From Streptomyces sp. NBC_01549 (lineage in GTDB: Bacteria > Actinomycetota > Actinomycetes > Streptomycetales > Streptomycetaceae): a DNA stretch of 64,000 nt. The notes under the pieces were generated by a model. The model did no database searches. It saw nothing but the letters and a program-made list of their open reading frames with translations, and was not told the origin of the DNA. The number at the start of each line of letters is the position of its first letter. Position 1 is the stretch's first letter. This document shows positions 8,230-19,967 of this stretch, one piece after another. The stretch spans positions 6,345,001 to 6,409,000 of the forward strand of contig NZ_JAPEPW010000001.1 in the NCBI RefSeq assembly GCF_026339955.1. Direction: 5' to 3'. A program made the translations under genes and the position numbers.

Positions 8230-8601
8230 TCAACCCTCGTCCGTGCCTGCCAGGCGGCCGAAGTCTCGGTCCGGGGGTGGGGGCGGGGGTGTCACGTCCA
8301 GGCCGTAGTGGTGGTAGAGCTGGAGTTCCTGTTCGGGGGAGAGGTGGCGGCCCACGCCGAAGTCGGGGGCGTCCCTGATCAGGGCGCGCTCGAAGGGGAC
8401 ACGCAGCGTGCCCTCGACGAGTTCGCTGGGCTCCAGCGGCACGAAGGCGTCCCTGCTGAACAGACCCGTCCGTATGGCGGCCCACTCCGGGACGCCGGTC
8501 GCGTCGTCGAGATAGACCTCGTCGACCGTGCCGATCTTGGCGCCGTTACGGTCGAGCGCCTTGCGGCCGATCAGGTTGCGCGGATCGATATCGGTCTGCA
8601 C
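8230..8601 (-). CDS. PRC-barrel domain protein
   Basis: A 123-residue protein with an N-terminal PRC-barrel fold (LIGRKALDRNGAKIGTVDEVYLDDATGVPEWAAI) and a proline-rich tail (DVTPPPPPPDRD). PRC-barrels occur in RimM and the photosynthetic H subunit; stand-alone actinobacterial ones are of unknown role. Start is GTG 8601, 4 nt after GGAGG; the longer open frame runs back through the riboswitch and is not plausible. Divergent from gcvP, as usual in Streptomyces. Confidence 0.85.
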   Translation of the reverse strand: MQTDIDPRNLIGRKALDRNGAKIGTVDEVYLDDATGVPEWAAIRTGLFSRDAFVPLEPSELVEGTLRVPFERALIRDAPDFGVGRHLSPEQELQLYHHYGLDVTPPPPPPDRDFGRLAGTDEG

Positions 8602-8696
8602 GGGCCCTCCACTCGCTAGCAACTCATCCGTAATCACTACAAAAGAGCACATTCGGGAAGGTGGCCACTCGAAAGCTCGTGCGTTGTCCTCGCTGG

Positions 8697-8702
8697 TAGG
8701 CT
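8697..8702 (+). promoter_or_regulatory. Candidate -10 element for the gcvP riboswitch transcript
   Basis: TAGGCT lies about 20 nt before the first riboswitch helix. No convincing -35 was found at the right spacing. Confidence 0.35.
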
Positions 8703-8719
8703 TGCAGACGGCTGCTGAC

Positions 8720-8912
8720 CCCGTGCGGGAGAGTCCTCCAGACACCACCGGAGGCGCCGAAGGAGCAAATCCTCCCCGGAATCTCTCAGGCACACGTACC
8801 GCACGGACGAGGTCACTCTGGAAAGCAGAGCGGGTGTCGAAGGCCTCCGCTCTCACCGACGGTGAAAGCCGGGTCGCAGTGGGCGGGCGGTCCGGTGAAG
8901 CTCTCAGGTTGA
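8720..8912 (+). promoter_or_regulatory. Tandem glycine riboswitch
   Basis: Two successive aptamer cores are visible. The first has GGGAGAG (8727-8733), GCGCCGAAGGAGCAA (8754-8768) and CTCTCAGG (8783-8790). The second has CTCTGGAAAGCAGAGC, ACCGACGGTGAAAGCC (8835-8850) and CTCTCAGG (8901-8908). These are the conserved cores of the glycine riboswitch class, here placed 80 nt before gcvP. Known members turn on glycine-cleavage genes when glycine is abundant. Confidence 0.93.
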
Positions 8913-8991
8913 GATGACAGAGGGGGAGGCCGTCGGGGTACCCACGTCGTGGTGCCCCTCGAAGGTCGCGTCAGACCAGGAGGCCTCCGCA

Positions 8992-11877
<2,886 letters not shown>

Positions 11878-11896
11878 TCACCCTTGGATACGCGTC

Positions 11897-11933
11897 GGGG
11901 CCGGTTCGGAGATGACGTCTCCGGGCCGGCCCC
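11897..11933 (+). terminator. Intrinsic terminator of gcvP
   Basis: A 16-bp stem (GGGGCCGGTTCGGAGA against TCTCCGGGCCGGCCCC, with two G-U pairs) and 5-nt loop begins 19 nt after the stop. Confidence 0.85.
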
Positions 11934-11976
11934 TCTTCATGTCCGGGTGGCGGTCACCGCCACCGGGTGGTGCGCC

Positions 11977-12183
11977 TCAGGCGGCAGTCATCACGTGCTC
12001 GCTGCCCTGGGGGCGGTGCGGGGCGATGATCTGGCCGTCAGGCAGGAGCTCACCGGTGTCCTCGAAGAGCAGAACGCCGTTGCACAGGAGGCTCCATCCC
12101 TGCTCCGGGTGGTGCGCCACGAGACGGGCGGACTCCCGGTCGGCTGATTCGGCTGTCGGACACGGTGGCTGGTGCTGGCACAT
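11977..12183 (-). CDS. DUF5999 family small protein
   Basis: A 68-residue protein of a Streptomyces-typical family starting MCQHQPPCP and ending in a histidine/proline-rich tail. Two early cysteines (CQHQPPC) and several histidines suggest metal binding, but this is inference. ATG 12183 gives the usual family start; an in-frame ATG at 12255 would add 24 residues. No strong ribosome binding site is visible. Function unknown. Confidence 0.8.
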   Translation of the reverse strand: MCQHQPPCPTAESADRESARLVAHHPEQGWSLLCNGVLLFEDTGELLPDGQIIAPHRPQGSEHVMTAA

Positions 12184-12618
12184 GGATGGGATCTTTCGCT
12201 GGGATGAGAGATGAGTGGTGGCTGTGGTGTCTTTCCCGCGGCTTGAAGTGCTCATGGCCGCCCCCCGGTGGTGTGTGTTTGGAACCCAGTGTTGCCCTAC
12301 GGGCGTCAATCCGCAGGGATTTCGCAGCAGCGCTCCTCACAGGTTGGAGACGCGTCACCTGTGCGGACGGTTCAGTTCAACTGCACCGTCCCTTCGGGGG
12401 GTTCGCGGTGGCCGGATGGGGCTAGTCCGGTCGGGCGGATGGGGCGTTCTCCCTCGTACGAGCGCTGTCGGGCCCGAACGAGCGGCCGGATTCGGGATCG
12501 GGTCTCGGGGTTCTCCGGATCTGGGCTCCGGGTTCGAACGGCCCCGTGCCCCGCGACCGGTACAACGGTGGCGGGGCACGGGGCGACGCGCTCTCGGTGT
12601 GCTTCTCCGGGCGGGCGC
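12184..12618. other. 435-base intergenic region
   Basis: No coding sequence is supported on either strand. It should hold the promoter of the DUF5999 gene on its left; its right end holds the terminator of the gene at 12619. The middle is rich in short GGGTTC/CGGATC-type repeats without clear structure. Confidence 0.5.
12541..12584 (-). terminator. Intrinsic terminator of the 12619 gene
   Basis: A perfect 14-bp stem, GCCCCGTGCCCCGC against its complement, encloses a 16-nt loop that itself contains ACCG/CGGT. It lies 35 nt beyond the stop codon of the minus-strand gene. Confidence 0.8.
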
Positions 12619-13203
12619 TTACGCGGGCGAGCTGAGCAGCGGGGCGGGAGTGAGCCGGTGTGTGAGGACCGGGAGGAGTTCGGCGACGCGGTGCGGGCGG
12701 TGCGCGGCGATGCCGGGCGGCGCGGGCGCCAGCGGCACCAGGAGATCGGTGGCCGCCGGGTGTCCGGTGGCGCCGTCCGCGGCGCAGTCCCCATGCAGCC
12801 AGAGGGTGAGCATGTAGAGCTCGGGAACGGACAGCAGCCGCGGCTGATACGACTGGCTCATGTTCTCGGCGTGGCGCAGGGCGCGCTCGGTCGAGGCGAT
12901 GTAGGGGCCTTCGAAGAAGTGCGAGAAGGCCCAGCCGTCCGGGGTGAGCATGGTCTCGGCCGCGGCCACCGAGCGGTCGCCGCAGCGGATCAGGAAGCGC
13001 CATCCGGCGAGCCGGGTGGTCGCGGCGCCGGCCGGTGCGATGCGGTCCAGGACGTGTACGGGCAACGGGAGTTCGGGGGTGACGGGTCCCTGGGCCATGC
13101 GAAGGGACGGGGTGCGGGCCTCGCGGACTGCGGTGGGGGAACCGAGTGCCGTGAGGACGGTGCGCAGGGCGGGCGAGGGAGCCGGGGGGACATGAAGCGG
13201 CAT
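12619..13203 (-). CDS. Hypothetical protein
   Basis: A 194-residue protein I do not recognise. It has no signal peptide or membrane segment. The middle contains a folded-looking stretch (GWRFLIRCGDRSVAAAETMLTPDGW then FSHFFEGPYIASTERAL) and the C-terminus is alanine/proline-rich. The gene is credible because its codon use is normal, it is followed by a strong terminator and it has a 500-base upstream region. No partner genes adjoin it. Confidence 0.7.
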   Translation of the reverse strand: MPLHVPPAPSPALRTVLTALGSPTAVREARTPSLRMAQGPVTPELPLPVHVLDRIAPAGAATTRLAGWRFLIRCGDRSVAAAETMLTPDGWAFSHFFEGPYIASTERALRHAENMSQSYQPRLLSVPELYMLTLWLHGDCAADGATGHPAATDLLVPLAPAPPGIAAHRPHRVAELLPVLTHRLTPAPLLSSPA

Positions 13204-13739
13204 GGTGGGTCGCCTCTCATTCGACAGGCACAGTGGCGCGAGGGCGGGGGCGGACGGCGCTGTCAGCTCTCGGGGTCGGAGGAGCGAGGGGTCTGGATCT
13301 GCCGACAGGATGTCGCCTGCCGCACGTCACTTGACGACAGGACCTAGGACCGCGAGCGCCAACTCTCCGCCTCGTTTGCGGAGTTTATACGACACGTGTT
13401 CAGATGGTGTTTCGTCTAGCCGTCCTGAATATGAAGAGCAAGGCGGTATTCGGTCGACGAAACGAGAGGTTCATCCCGGTTCTGTGTCGGGGCCCGGCGG
13501 TGACCTCGGAATTCCCTGCCGGAGGGGTCGGCCGATTCTCGTCGGCGTTTTTCACGAGATCGTGTCAGGCTGAAACTGTGCTCTGGTTCATGCCCCGTGA
13601 ATGTGCCTCCGGACAACGGGTACCAGGCTAGCGGTCGACGAGGCTCTGCAGGGCGTTATCGATCGTGTTGCCTGGGCATCATCCTCCGGGACAGCAGGGG
13701 CCGGAGGATCGGCCTGCCCATTCGAGGAGGGACGCTTCG
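13204..13739. other. 536-base divergent intergenic region
   Basis: No supported gene. It separates the hypothetical gene (minus) from the GCS2-type ligase (plus) and is relatively AT-rich near 13375-13440. It contains CTCCGC-N7-GCGGAG at about 13364-13382 and, just before the ligase, the inverted repeat listed next. Confidence 0.5.
13681..13709 (+). promoter_or_regulatory. Hairpin in the leader of the glutamate-cysteine ligase-like gene
   Basis: ATCCTCCGG and CCGGAGGAT form a perfect 9-bp stem with an 11-nt loop, 15 nt before the ribosome binding site (GAGGAGGG at 13724). It may regulate translation or transcription of the downstream gene. Confidence 0.45.
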
Positions 13740-15260
13740 ATGGGAGAGAAGGTCGTGGCAGGGTCGTACGACCTGTCCGATCGCCGGCACTACCGAGGCA
13801 AGCTCCGGCGGTGTCTGGCGGGGCTGGAGCGGCTGCTGGAGGAGAAGCGGTTCGATCGCCCGAAGAATCTCATGGGCCTGGAGATCGAACTGAATCTCGC
13901 CGGGCCCGACGGCATGCCCAGGATGATGAATGCGCAAGTACTCGAAAGGATTGCGAGCCGAGACTTTCAAACAGAACTTGCCATGTTCAACCTGGAAGTC
14001 AACATAGCCCCACACCGATTGGCAGGTCGGGTATTCGACCGGCTCGCCGAGGAGCTGCACACCTCACTCGCATATGCCCATCGAAAAGCCGGCGAAGTCG
14101 ACGCGGGAATCATGATGATCGGGATTCTGCCGACGCTCGACCGTGACGACCTGGTCTCCTCGAACCTCTCGGACGTCGACCGCTACACCCTGCTCAACGA
14201 CCAGATCGTGGCCGCCCGCGGCGAGGACTTCGTGCTCGACATCGACGGGGTGGAGCGTCTCGTCTGTACGTCGAAGTCCATCGCGCCCGAGGCCGCCTGC
14301 ACCTCCGTGCAGTTGCACCTCCAGGTCACGCCGGCGCGTTTCGCGGACGTGTGGAACGCGGCGCAGGCCGTTGCCGCCGTACAGGTGGCGATCGGTGCCA
14401 ACTCGCCCTTCCTGTTCGGCCGTGAGCTGTGGCGGGAGTCGCGGCCGCCGCTGTTCCAGCAGTCCACCGACACCAGGCCGCCCGAGCTCCAGGCGCAGGG
14501 GGTGCGTCCGCGCACCTGGTTCGGCGAGCGGTGGATCTCCTCGGCGTACGACCTCTTCGAGGAGAACCTGCGCTTCTTCCCGCCTCTGCTGCCCATCAGC
14601 GACGAGGAGGATCCGCTCGCGGTCCTCGACGCCGGAGGCGTCCCCAGGCTCGCCGAACTCGTGCTGCACAACGGCACGGTCTACCGCTGGAACCGGCCCG
14701 TGTACGACATCGCCGACGGGGTCCCGCATCTGCGCGTGGAGAACCGGGTGCTGCCCGCCGGTCCCAGTGTCACCGATGTCGTGGCCAACGCGGCGTTCTA
14801 CTACGGGGTCGTCCGCGCGCTCGCCGAGGAGGCGCGGCCCGTGTGGACACGGCTGCCGTTCGAGTCCGCGGCGGCCAACTTCGACGCGGCCTGCCGTCAT
14901 GGCATCGACGCCCGTCTGGAGTGGCCGCGGCGGGGCCGGTACGGGGGTACCACCGCGCAGGTCGAGGTCGTGAACCTGGTCCGCGACGAACTGTTGCCGC
15001 TCGCCGCGGCGGGGCTGGACGGGTGGGGCGTCGAGCCCGCCGACCGGGACTACTACCTGGGGGTGATCGAGGACCGGTGCCGGCTGCGTGCCAACGGGGC
15101 CACCTGGCAGGCGGCCACCTTCCACCAGGCGCTGGAGAAGGGGCTCGGAAGGGGCGCCGCGCTGGCCGCGACCACCCGGCGCTACGGCGAGTTGATGCAC
15201 CTCGGTGAGCCCGTGCACACCTGGCCGGTGGGGCTGCCGGAGCCGGTGCCGCTGGGCTGA
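13740..15260 (+). CDS. Glutamate-cysteine ligase family 2 (GCS2)-like protein
   Basis: A 506-residue protein of the GCS2 carboxylate-amine ligase family. The N-terminal LMGLEIELNLAGPDG matches the family start, with conserved FNLEVNIAPH and the VQLHLQV strand further on. Family members join glutamate to cysteine or other amines using ATP. Mycothiol-producing actinomycetes usually lack glutathione, so the natural substrate here may differ from gamma-glutamylcysteine. ATG 13740 follows GAGGAGGG. Ends in a bidirectional hairpin shared with the convergent VWA gene. Confidence 0.85.
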   Translation: MGEKVVAGSYDLSDRRHYRGKLRRCLAGLERLLEEKRFDRPKNLMGLEIELNLAGPDGMPRMMNAQVLERIASRDFQTELAMFNLEVNIAPHRLAGRVFDRLAEELHTSLAYAHRKAGEVDAGIMMIGILPTLDRDDLVSSNLSDVDRYTLLNDQIVAARGEDFVLDIDGVERLVCTSKSIAPEAACTSVQLHLQVTPARFADVWNAAQAVAAVQVAIGANSPFLFGRELWRESRPPLFQQSTDTRPPELQAQGVRPRTWFGERWISSAYDLFEENLRFFPPLLPISDEEDPLAVLDAGGVPRLAELVLHNGTVYRWNRPVYDIADGVPHLRVENRVLPAGPSVTDVVANAAFYYGVVRALAEEARPVWTRLPFESAAANFDAACRHGIDARLEWPRRGRYGGTTAQVEVVNLVRDELLPLAAAGLDGWGVEPADRDYYLGVIEDRCRLRANGATWQAATFHQALEKGLGRGAALAATTRRYGELMHLGEPVHTWPVGLPEPVPLG

Positions 15261-15263
15261 TCC

Positions 15264-15287
15264 GTAGCTGTAGCTGTAGCTGTAGCC
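15264..15287. repeat. Hexanucleotide tandem repeat (GTAGCT)4
   Basis: Three exact and one near-exact copies of GTAGCT follow the ligase stop codon directly. Confidence 0.8.
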
Positions 15288-15297
15288 CGGACCGGCG

Positions 15298-15342
15298 CGA
15301 GCGGGTGGCCTTGGGCCCCGGGTGCCCGAAGGCCCCCCGCTC
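15298..15342. terminator. Bidirectional terminator between convergent genes
   Basis: A long imperfect hairpin pairs GAGCGGG with CCCGCTC and GGCCTT-GGGC with GCCC-G-AAGGCC. It lies between the stops at 15260 and 15374. Confidence 0.7.
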
Positions 15343-15373
15343 AGGCCGCCTCGCCCCGTCGGCGGGTGTGGTG

Positions 15374-17143
15374 TCAGCCCTGGGTCTTGTTGCCCGCGGC
15401 CACGATCGCCCTGAGGATCACCGAGTGGATCTGCGCGGGGTCGTTGACCTGCTGGCCCGAGCCGCCGGTCGCCTCGGCGATCTCCTCGACCTCCGCCTTG
15501 TCGGCGTCCGGACCCACGGCGATCGCGATGAGCGGTACCGGGCGCCGCGGGTCGGTGAGCTTCTGCAGTTGGGTGACGAGGGCGGAGCGGGAGATGCTTC
15601 CCGGGTCCTGGTTGACGCCGTCGGTCAGCAGCACCAGCGCGTTGAACTTCCCCTTCACGTAAGAGGATGTGGCCGCCTTGTACGCGGCGAGTGTGGTGTC
15701 GTACAGGCCCGTCGCGCCGTTCGGGACGGGAGTCAGGGAGCTGAACGCCGCCGACAGCCTGTCCCGCTGGGTGCCGTTGCCCTTCCGGTCGCCCAGGCGT
15801 TCCGTGGGCGCCAGCACCCGGTAGTCGCGGTCGCCGTCCAGGCGGGTGGAGAACTTCCACAGCCCGATCTCGTCCTCCTGTGTGAAGGTCGCGAGGGCCT
15901 GCAGCAGGGACGCCCTGGTGATGTCCATACGGGACTGACCGGTGCCCGGTACGGGCTGCGCCATGGACGCGGAGGCGTCGACGACCGTGGTGATCCGGGC
16001 GCTCTGCACCGTGATCGTCCAGGTGCCGAGTGCTTCGTCGACCGCCTTCGGCGAGGCGGCTTCCAGCGCGGCGCGCGCGAACGGCTGCGGAGCGCGGCCG
16101 CCGGCCCCGGTGACCAGCGCGGTGGAGACCTTCTCGTCGTCGGTGCGGAACCCGTACCGTTCCAGGACCCGCTGTCCGTCCGACTCGCCCAGCAGTGTCA
16201 TGAACCGCAGGGCGGCACGGCTTGTGTCGGTGCTCAGCCGCGACTCGTCGACCAGGGTGAACGGGTAGTCGAGCCGCGGCGACCCGTCCTTGGGGTAGAA
16301 GAGGTCGAGTTCGGTGCCCCTGTCGGCCGAGGAGTTGTACGCGAACGCCGACTGCTCGGAGAGGATCAGCGCCTGGTTGCGCTGCGGGTTGCCCTGCTCG
16401 GCGCCGGAGGAGTCGCGGGGGAGGGAGTCCAGGGCCTGGCTGTCGCTGTCGGACGTGCGCTGGGAGAGCGTCTTCGTCATCGCAACCGTCTGGGTGTCGC
16501 CCCCCTTGATGGTGGCCGCGGCGGTGTTGAGCCGGGTCAGCGCGAGCAGACCGGTCGCGCTGCGCACCGGGTCGGCCGCACCGAGCCTCAGCCTGTCGTC
16601 CTGCATCGAGGCGCCCGCCAACTCGGTCCAGGTGTACGTCTTCTCGGGCCACCCCAGCGACTTCGCGGCCGACGGGACCATCGCGACGCCGACCGGCGAG
16701 GACGCGACGCTGCCCGCCGCGGTCACCCGGGTCGCGCTGCTCTCACCGGTGACCCGGTCCACCCACAGGGTGGAGTCCGGCACCCACGCCTGGAGGTCGG
16801 ACTTGTCGCCCGACCTCAGCGCGTCGGCGACCTTGTACGACGCGCGGGCCTCCACGGTGACGGCGATGCAGTGGCCGTCCGAGGTGACGTTGTGGTCGCG
16901 GGCGTGTGCGGCGACGGCCCTGAGCGCGGGCGCCACGTCCGGGGACGCGGCGATCGTGAGATGTACGGCGTCGTCCCGGCAGGACGAACCGAAGGAGAGC
17001 AGACCACCGCGGACCGCGACCGCCGTGCCCGCGGCGACCGTGAGGACCAGCACCGTCGCGATGGCCACCGTGCGGCGGCGTGCGCGTGGACGGGGGTCGG
17101 CCGCGCCCGCCCCGTAATCGTCGGGCAAGCTGTGACGTCCCAT
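15374..17143 (-). CDS. Membrane-anchored substrate-binding protein with VWA domain
   Basis: A 589-residue protein. An N-terminal membrane anchor (about 26-46, after RARRR) precedes a periplasmic binding protein-like domain resembling extracellular solute-binding family 1, and a C-terminal von Willebrand A domain (about 380-585). The VWA metal site is visible as VVDASASM (DxSxS) and LLTDGVNQD. Such fused proteins are common in actinomycetes; ligand unknown. ATG 17143 is chosen because GGGAGGG lies upstream and a cytoplasmic/TM topology begins there. Transcribed away from the CPBP gene. Confidence 0.85.
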   Translation of the reverse strand: MGRHSLPDDYGAGAADPRPRARRRTVAIATVLVLTVAAGTAVAVRGGLLSFGSSCRDDAVHLTIAASPDVAPALRAVAAHARDHNVTSDGHCIAVTVEARASYKVADALRSGDKSDLQAWVPDSTLWVDRVTGESSATRVTAAGSVASSPVGVAMVPSAAKSLGWPEKTYTWTELAGASMQDDRLRLGAADPVRSATGLLALTRLNTAAATIKGGDTQTVAMTKTLSQRTSDSDSQALDSLPRDSSGAEQGNPQRNQALILSEQSAFAYNSSADRGTELDLFYPKDGSPRLDYPFTLVDESRLSTDTSRAALRFMTLLGESDGQRVLERYGFRTDDEKVSTALVTGAGGRAPQPFARAALEAASPKAVDEALGTWTITVQSARITTVVDASASMAQPVPGTGQSRMDITRASLLQALATFTQEDEIGLWKFSTRLDGDRDYRVLAPTERLGDRKGNGTQRDRLSAAFSSLTPVPNGATGLYDTTLAAYKAATSSYVKGKFNALVLLTDGVNQDPGSISRSALVTQLQKLTDPRRPVPLIAIAVGPDADKAEVEEIAEATGGSGQQVNDPAQIHSVILRAIVAAGNKTQG

Positions 17144-17345
17144 GACGGTGGTGCCCTCCCTGAATGAGCCGGAGTCGCGAGAAAGCCGTAGAGACAGCCG
17201 TGGGGCAGAAAGGCAAGGGGGGAGGTACGCCCTGTACGGCGTCCGTCCCCCCGACGGCCTGTCGCGCACGATCTTCGCAACTTCTTTCGAGACCCTAGCG
17301 GGGCGAAGATGGGGACGCGGCGGGATTACTCAACTGGAGGCGGGA

Positions 17346-18146
17346 GTGCAGGTGGAGGCGGGGTCGGTGGCCGATTCATTCCCCGAGGAGCGGCTGACGC
17401 GGCGGATTTTCCGGGACGAGACACTGCTCGTTCTGGGCCTGTCGCTCGGGGCGAGCGGAGTGTCCGCACTGATCAGCTTTGTCGGATCGGTCACCAAACC
17501 GGGGGGTCTCAAGGAGCAGGCGGCCACCCTCAACGCCTCGGCTGCGCCGGGCCGCCCCTGGCTGGATCTGGCCTGGCAGTTGTTCGGCATCGCGTCGGCC
17601 CTGGTCCCGGTCGCGCTGGTGGCGCACTTGCTCATGAGGGAGGGCAAGGGACTGCGTGTGATCGGGTTCGACCGTAGGCGGCCCTGGCCCGACCTTGGGC
17701 GGGGGGCCGCGATCGCGGCGGTGATCGGCAGCGCGGGCATCGCCTTCTATCTGGCGGCCCGGGGGTTCGGCGCCAACCTGACGGTGGTGCCCGAGGCACT
17801 GCCCGACGTGTGGTGGAAGTACCCGGTGCTGATCCTGTCGGCCGTGCAGAACGCCGTACTGGAGGAGGTCATCGTCGTCGGGTATCTGCTGCGCCGGCTC
17901 GGGCAGTTGGGATGGACGCCGGGGACCGCGCTGGTGGCGAGCGCGGTGCTGCGCGGCTCGTACCACCTCTATCAGGGCATCGGCGGCTTCGTCGGGAACA
18001 TGGTGATGGGCGTGGTCTTCGTCTACCTGTACCGGCGGTGGGGCCGGGTCGGACCGCTCGTGGTGGCGCACTCGCTGCTCGACATCGGGGCGTTCGTGGG
18101 ATACGCGCTGCTGGCGGGGAAGGTGGACTGGCTGCCGACCGCCTGA
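17346..18146 (+). CDS. CPBP family intramembrane glutamic endopeptidase
   Basis: A 266-residue multi-pass membrane protein of the CPBP/ABI (Rce1-like) family. Motif 1 EE is E173-E174 in AVLEEVIVVGYLLRR, motif 2 histidine is H207 (GSYHLYQG), and motif 4 is H242 (VVAHSLLD), with NMVMGVVFVYLYRRW between. Family members are proteases or protein-protein modules in the membrane; bacterial substrates are largely unknown. GTG 17346 follows GGAGG by 5 nt. Ends in a hairpin with a T-run. Confidence 0.88.
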   Translation: MQVEAGSVADSFPEERLTRRIFRDETLLVLGLSLGASGVSALISFVGSVTKPGGLKEQAATLNASAAPGRPWLDLAWQLFGIASALVPVALVAHLLMREGKGLRVIGFDRRRPWPDLGRGAAIAAVIGSAGIAFYLAARGFGANLTVVPEALPDVWWKYPVLILSAVQNAVLEEVIVVGYLLRRLGQLGWTPGTALVASAVLRGSYHLYQGIGGFVGNMVMGVVFVYLYRRWGRVGPLVVAHSLLDIGAFVGYALLAGKVDWLPTA

Positions 18147-18167
18147 GCGGCGTGAGCGGGTCCGTCA

Positions 18168-18197
18168 GGGGCGTACGAAGTTGCGCACGCCCCTTTT
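18168..18197 (+). terminator. Rho-independent terminator of the CPBP gene
   Basis: GGGGCGT and ACGCCCC arms (18168-18193) are followed by TTTT, rare in this genome. Confidence 0.75.
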
Positions 18198-18211
18198 CCG
18201 TACGCACCTTT

Positions 18212-18263
18212 TGCTTTCGTGTGTCTCTTTCGTGCACCTCTTTCGTACGCCTTTTCCGTGTGC
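18212..18263. repeat. 13-bp imperfect tandem repeat, four units
   Basis: Four successive 13-bp units of the form CTCTTTCGTGYRC occupy 18212-18224, 18225-18237, 18238-18250 and 18251-18263, ending 3 nt before the PhzF stop codon. The pyrimidine-rich strand is unlike the surrounding DNA. Confidence 0.75.
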
Positions 18264-18265
18264 CG

Positions 18266-19081
18266 CTACGCGAGCAGCTCGCCCTCGATGACCGTGACCG
18301 CGTGGCCGGTGAGGAGCGTACGGTCGCCGCGCAGCTCGGTGCGGACGAGGCCGGAGCGCGGGGAGGCCTGCAGGCCGGTGAGACCGGGGCGGCCGAGGCG
18401 CTCGGACCAGTAGGGCGCGAGGGCGGTGTGGGCGCTGCCGGTGACCGGGTCCTCGTCGATGCCGATGTTCGGGAAGAAGCAGCGCGAGACGAAGTCGTAG
18501 CCCCGGGCGGGGTCTTCGGCGCGGGCGGTCGCGATGATGCCGCGCTTCGAGTACCGGGCGAGGGCCTTGTGGTCGGGGGTGAGTCCCCGGACCGTCTTCT
18601 CGTCGGCGACCTCGATCAGCAGGTCGCCGGTGTTCGGGCCGGTGTCGAAGGTCGTGAGCGGCTCGGCGCCCAGGGCCTCGGCGACGCCGTCCGGGACCTC
18701 GACCGGGGTGAGCGGAGCGGTGGGGAAGTCCAGCGTCAGGGAACCGTTCTCGTGGGGCGTGGCGATGAGTACGCCGCTGAGCGTGGCGAACCGCACCGGT
18801 CCCGTGTGGGCGCCCGTGGTGCGTAGGACGTGTGCGGTGGCGAGGGTCGCGTGCCCGCACATCGCGACTTCGGCGACGGGGGTGAACCAGCGCAGCGCCC
18901 AGTCGGCGTCGCCGCCCCCGGGGACGCGGTGTGCGAACGCCGTCTCCGCGTGGTTGACCTCCAGGGCGACGCTCTGGAGCCAGGTGTCCTCGGGGAACGT
19001 GTCGTGGTCGAGGAGGAGGACCCCGGCCGGGTTGCCCGTGAAGGGACGGTCGGTGAAGGCGTCGACGATTCGAATCCGCAT
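18266..19081 (-). CDS. PhzF family phenazine biosynthesis-like isomerase
   Basis: A 271-residue protein of the PhzF/diaminopimelate epimerase fold. The catalytic glutamate is E46 in EVNHAETAF, followed by AMCGHATLATAH and, near the end, DPVTGSAHTALAPYW. No phenazine genes are nearby, so it probably isomerises another small metabolite. The ATG lies 6 nt after a TAGCGT -10 element (19088-19093), so the message is probably leaderless. Confidence 0.9.
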   Translation of the reverse strand: MRIRIVDAFTDRPFTGNPAGVLLLDHDTFPEDTWLQSVALEVNHAETAFAHRVPGGGDADWALRWFTPVAEVAMCGHATLATAHVLRTTGAHTGPVRFATLSGVLIATPHENGSLTLDFPTAPLTPVEVPDGVAEALGAEPLTTFDTGPNTGDLLIEVADEKTVRGLTPDHKALARYSKRGIIATARAEDPARGYDFVSRCFFPNIGIDEDPVTGSAHTALAPYWSERLGRPGLTGLQASPRSGLVRTELRGDRTLLTGHAVTVIEGELLA

Positions 19082-19232
19082 GCTCCGACGCTAGCGGCCC
19101 GAGCAGGCCACGGGACAAGGCCAATTCCGGGGATGTGGACCGGTCTCGAGCCCCGCAAGGAGTACGCCCCGCCGCACCGGTCACCCCTCGGTTTCTGATC
19201 CATACGTCCTGACCTGCCCGGATCTCGGGGGG

Positions 19233-19261
19233 TTGTCAGGCGAGCTATGCCGATATATCGT
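19233..19261 (+). promoter_or_regulatory. PadR gene promoter with palindromic operator
   Basis: TTGTCA (19233-19238) and TATCGT (19256-19261) are 17 nt apart. The perfect palindrome CGATATATCG (19251-19260) overlaps the -10. PadR proteins often repress their own genes through AT-rich palindromes, so autoregulation is likely. Confidence 0.5.
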
Positions 19262-19303
19262 TGACGCATCGCGACCGATCAACGAATGAATGGAGTGATG
19301 GCG

Positions 19304-19945
19304 ATGCGTTCCCAAGGACAGGAATTTGGATTCGAACGTGGGCATGGCCGACACGGTGGGCCCGGTCCGCGTGACCGGGGCTTCGAAGGGCGGCGTGGGG
19401 CTTTCGGGCCCTTCGGGCCGGGTGGTCCGGGCGGCGGCCCCGGGTTCGGCTTCGGGCCGGGCTCCTGGGGCGGCCAACGCGGCGGCCGGGGCGGCCCGAG
19501 GGGCAGGGCGCGGCGCGGTGACGTACGCGCGTCGATCCTGGCTCTGCTCAAGGACCGGCCCATGCACGGCTACGAGATGATCCAGGAGATCGCCGAGCGC
19601 AGCGGCGGGGCATGGAAGCCCAGCCCGGGCTCGGTCTACCCGACCCTCCAGTTGCTGGAGGACGAGGGTCTCATCACCAGCGCGGCCGAGGGCGGCAAGA
19701 AGCTGTTCTCGCTCACCGACGAAGGCCGCGGCGCGGCCGAGGCGGGCCCCGACGCTCCGTGGGAAGAGGCCGGGCGCGGGGTCGACTGGGAGACGTTGCA
19801 CGAGATCCGGCAGGCCGGCTTCGGCCTCATGGAGGCCTTCGGCCAGGTCTGGAAGACCGGCAGCAAGGAGCAGCGCGACAAGGCGCTGGCGGTCATCAAC
19901 GACGCCCGCAAGAAGCTGTACCTGATCCTCGCCGACGAGGACTGA
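19304..19945 (+). CDS. PadR family transcriptional regulator
   Basis: A regulator of 213 residues from ATG 19304 (ATGs at 19286 and 19298 are alternatives; GGAG is best spaced for 19304). The N-terminal ~65 residues are extremely glycine-rich and disordered (FGPGGPGGGPGFGFGPG), then comes the PadR winged helix with ASILALLKDRPMHGYEMIQEIAERS and GSVYPTLQLLEDEGLI, and a C-terminal dimerisation helix. No adjacent transporter is clearly its target. Ends in a strong hairpin. Confidence 0.92.
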   Translation: MRSQGQEFGFERGHGRHGGPGPRDRGFEGRRGAFGPFGPGGPGGGPGFGFGPGSWGGQRGGRGGPRGRARRGDVRASILALLKDRPMHGYEMIQEIAERSGGAWKPSPGSVYPTLQLLEDEGLITSAAEGGKKLFSLTDEGRGAAEAGPDAPWEEAGRGVDWETLHEIRQAGFGLMEAFGQVWKTGSKEQRDKALAVINDARKKLYLILADED

Positions 19946-19967
19946 CGGGCATGCTGTGGTACCTGAC

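Noticed and set aside
15305..17167. 620-codon plus-strand frame opposite the VWA protein
   Set aside because: Arg/Gly-rich shadow; the minus frame has a membrane anchor and VWA motifs.
18266..19081. Phenazine biosynthesis cluster
   Set aside because: Only the PhzF-fold gene is present; no other phenazine gene is nearby.
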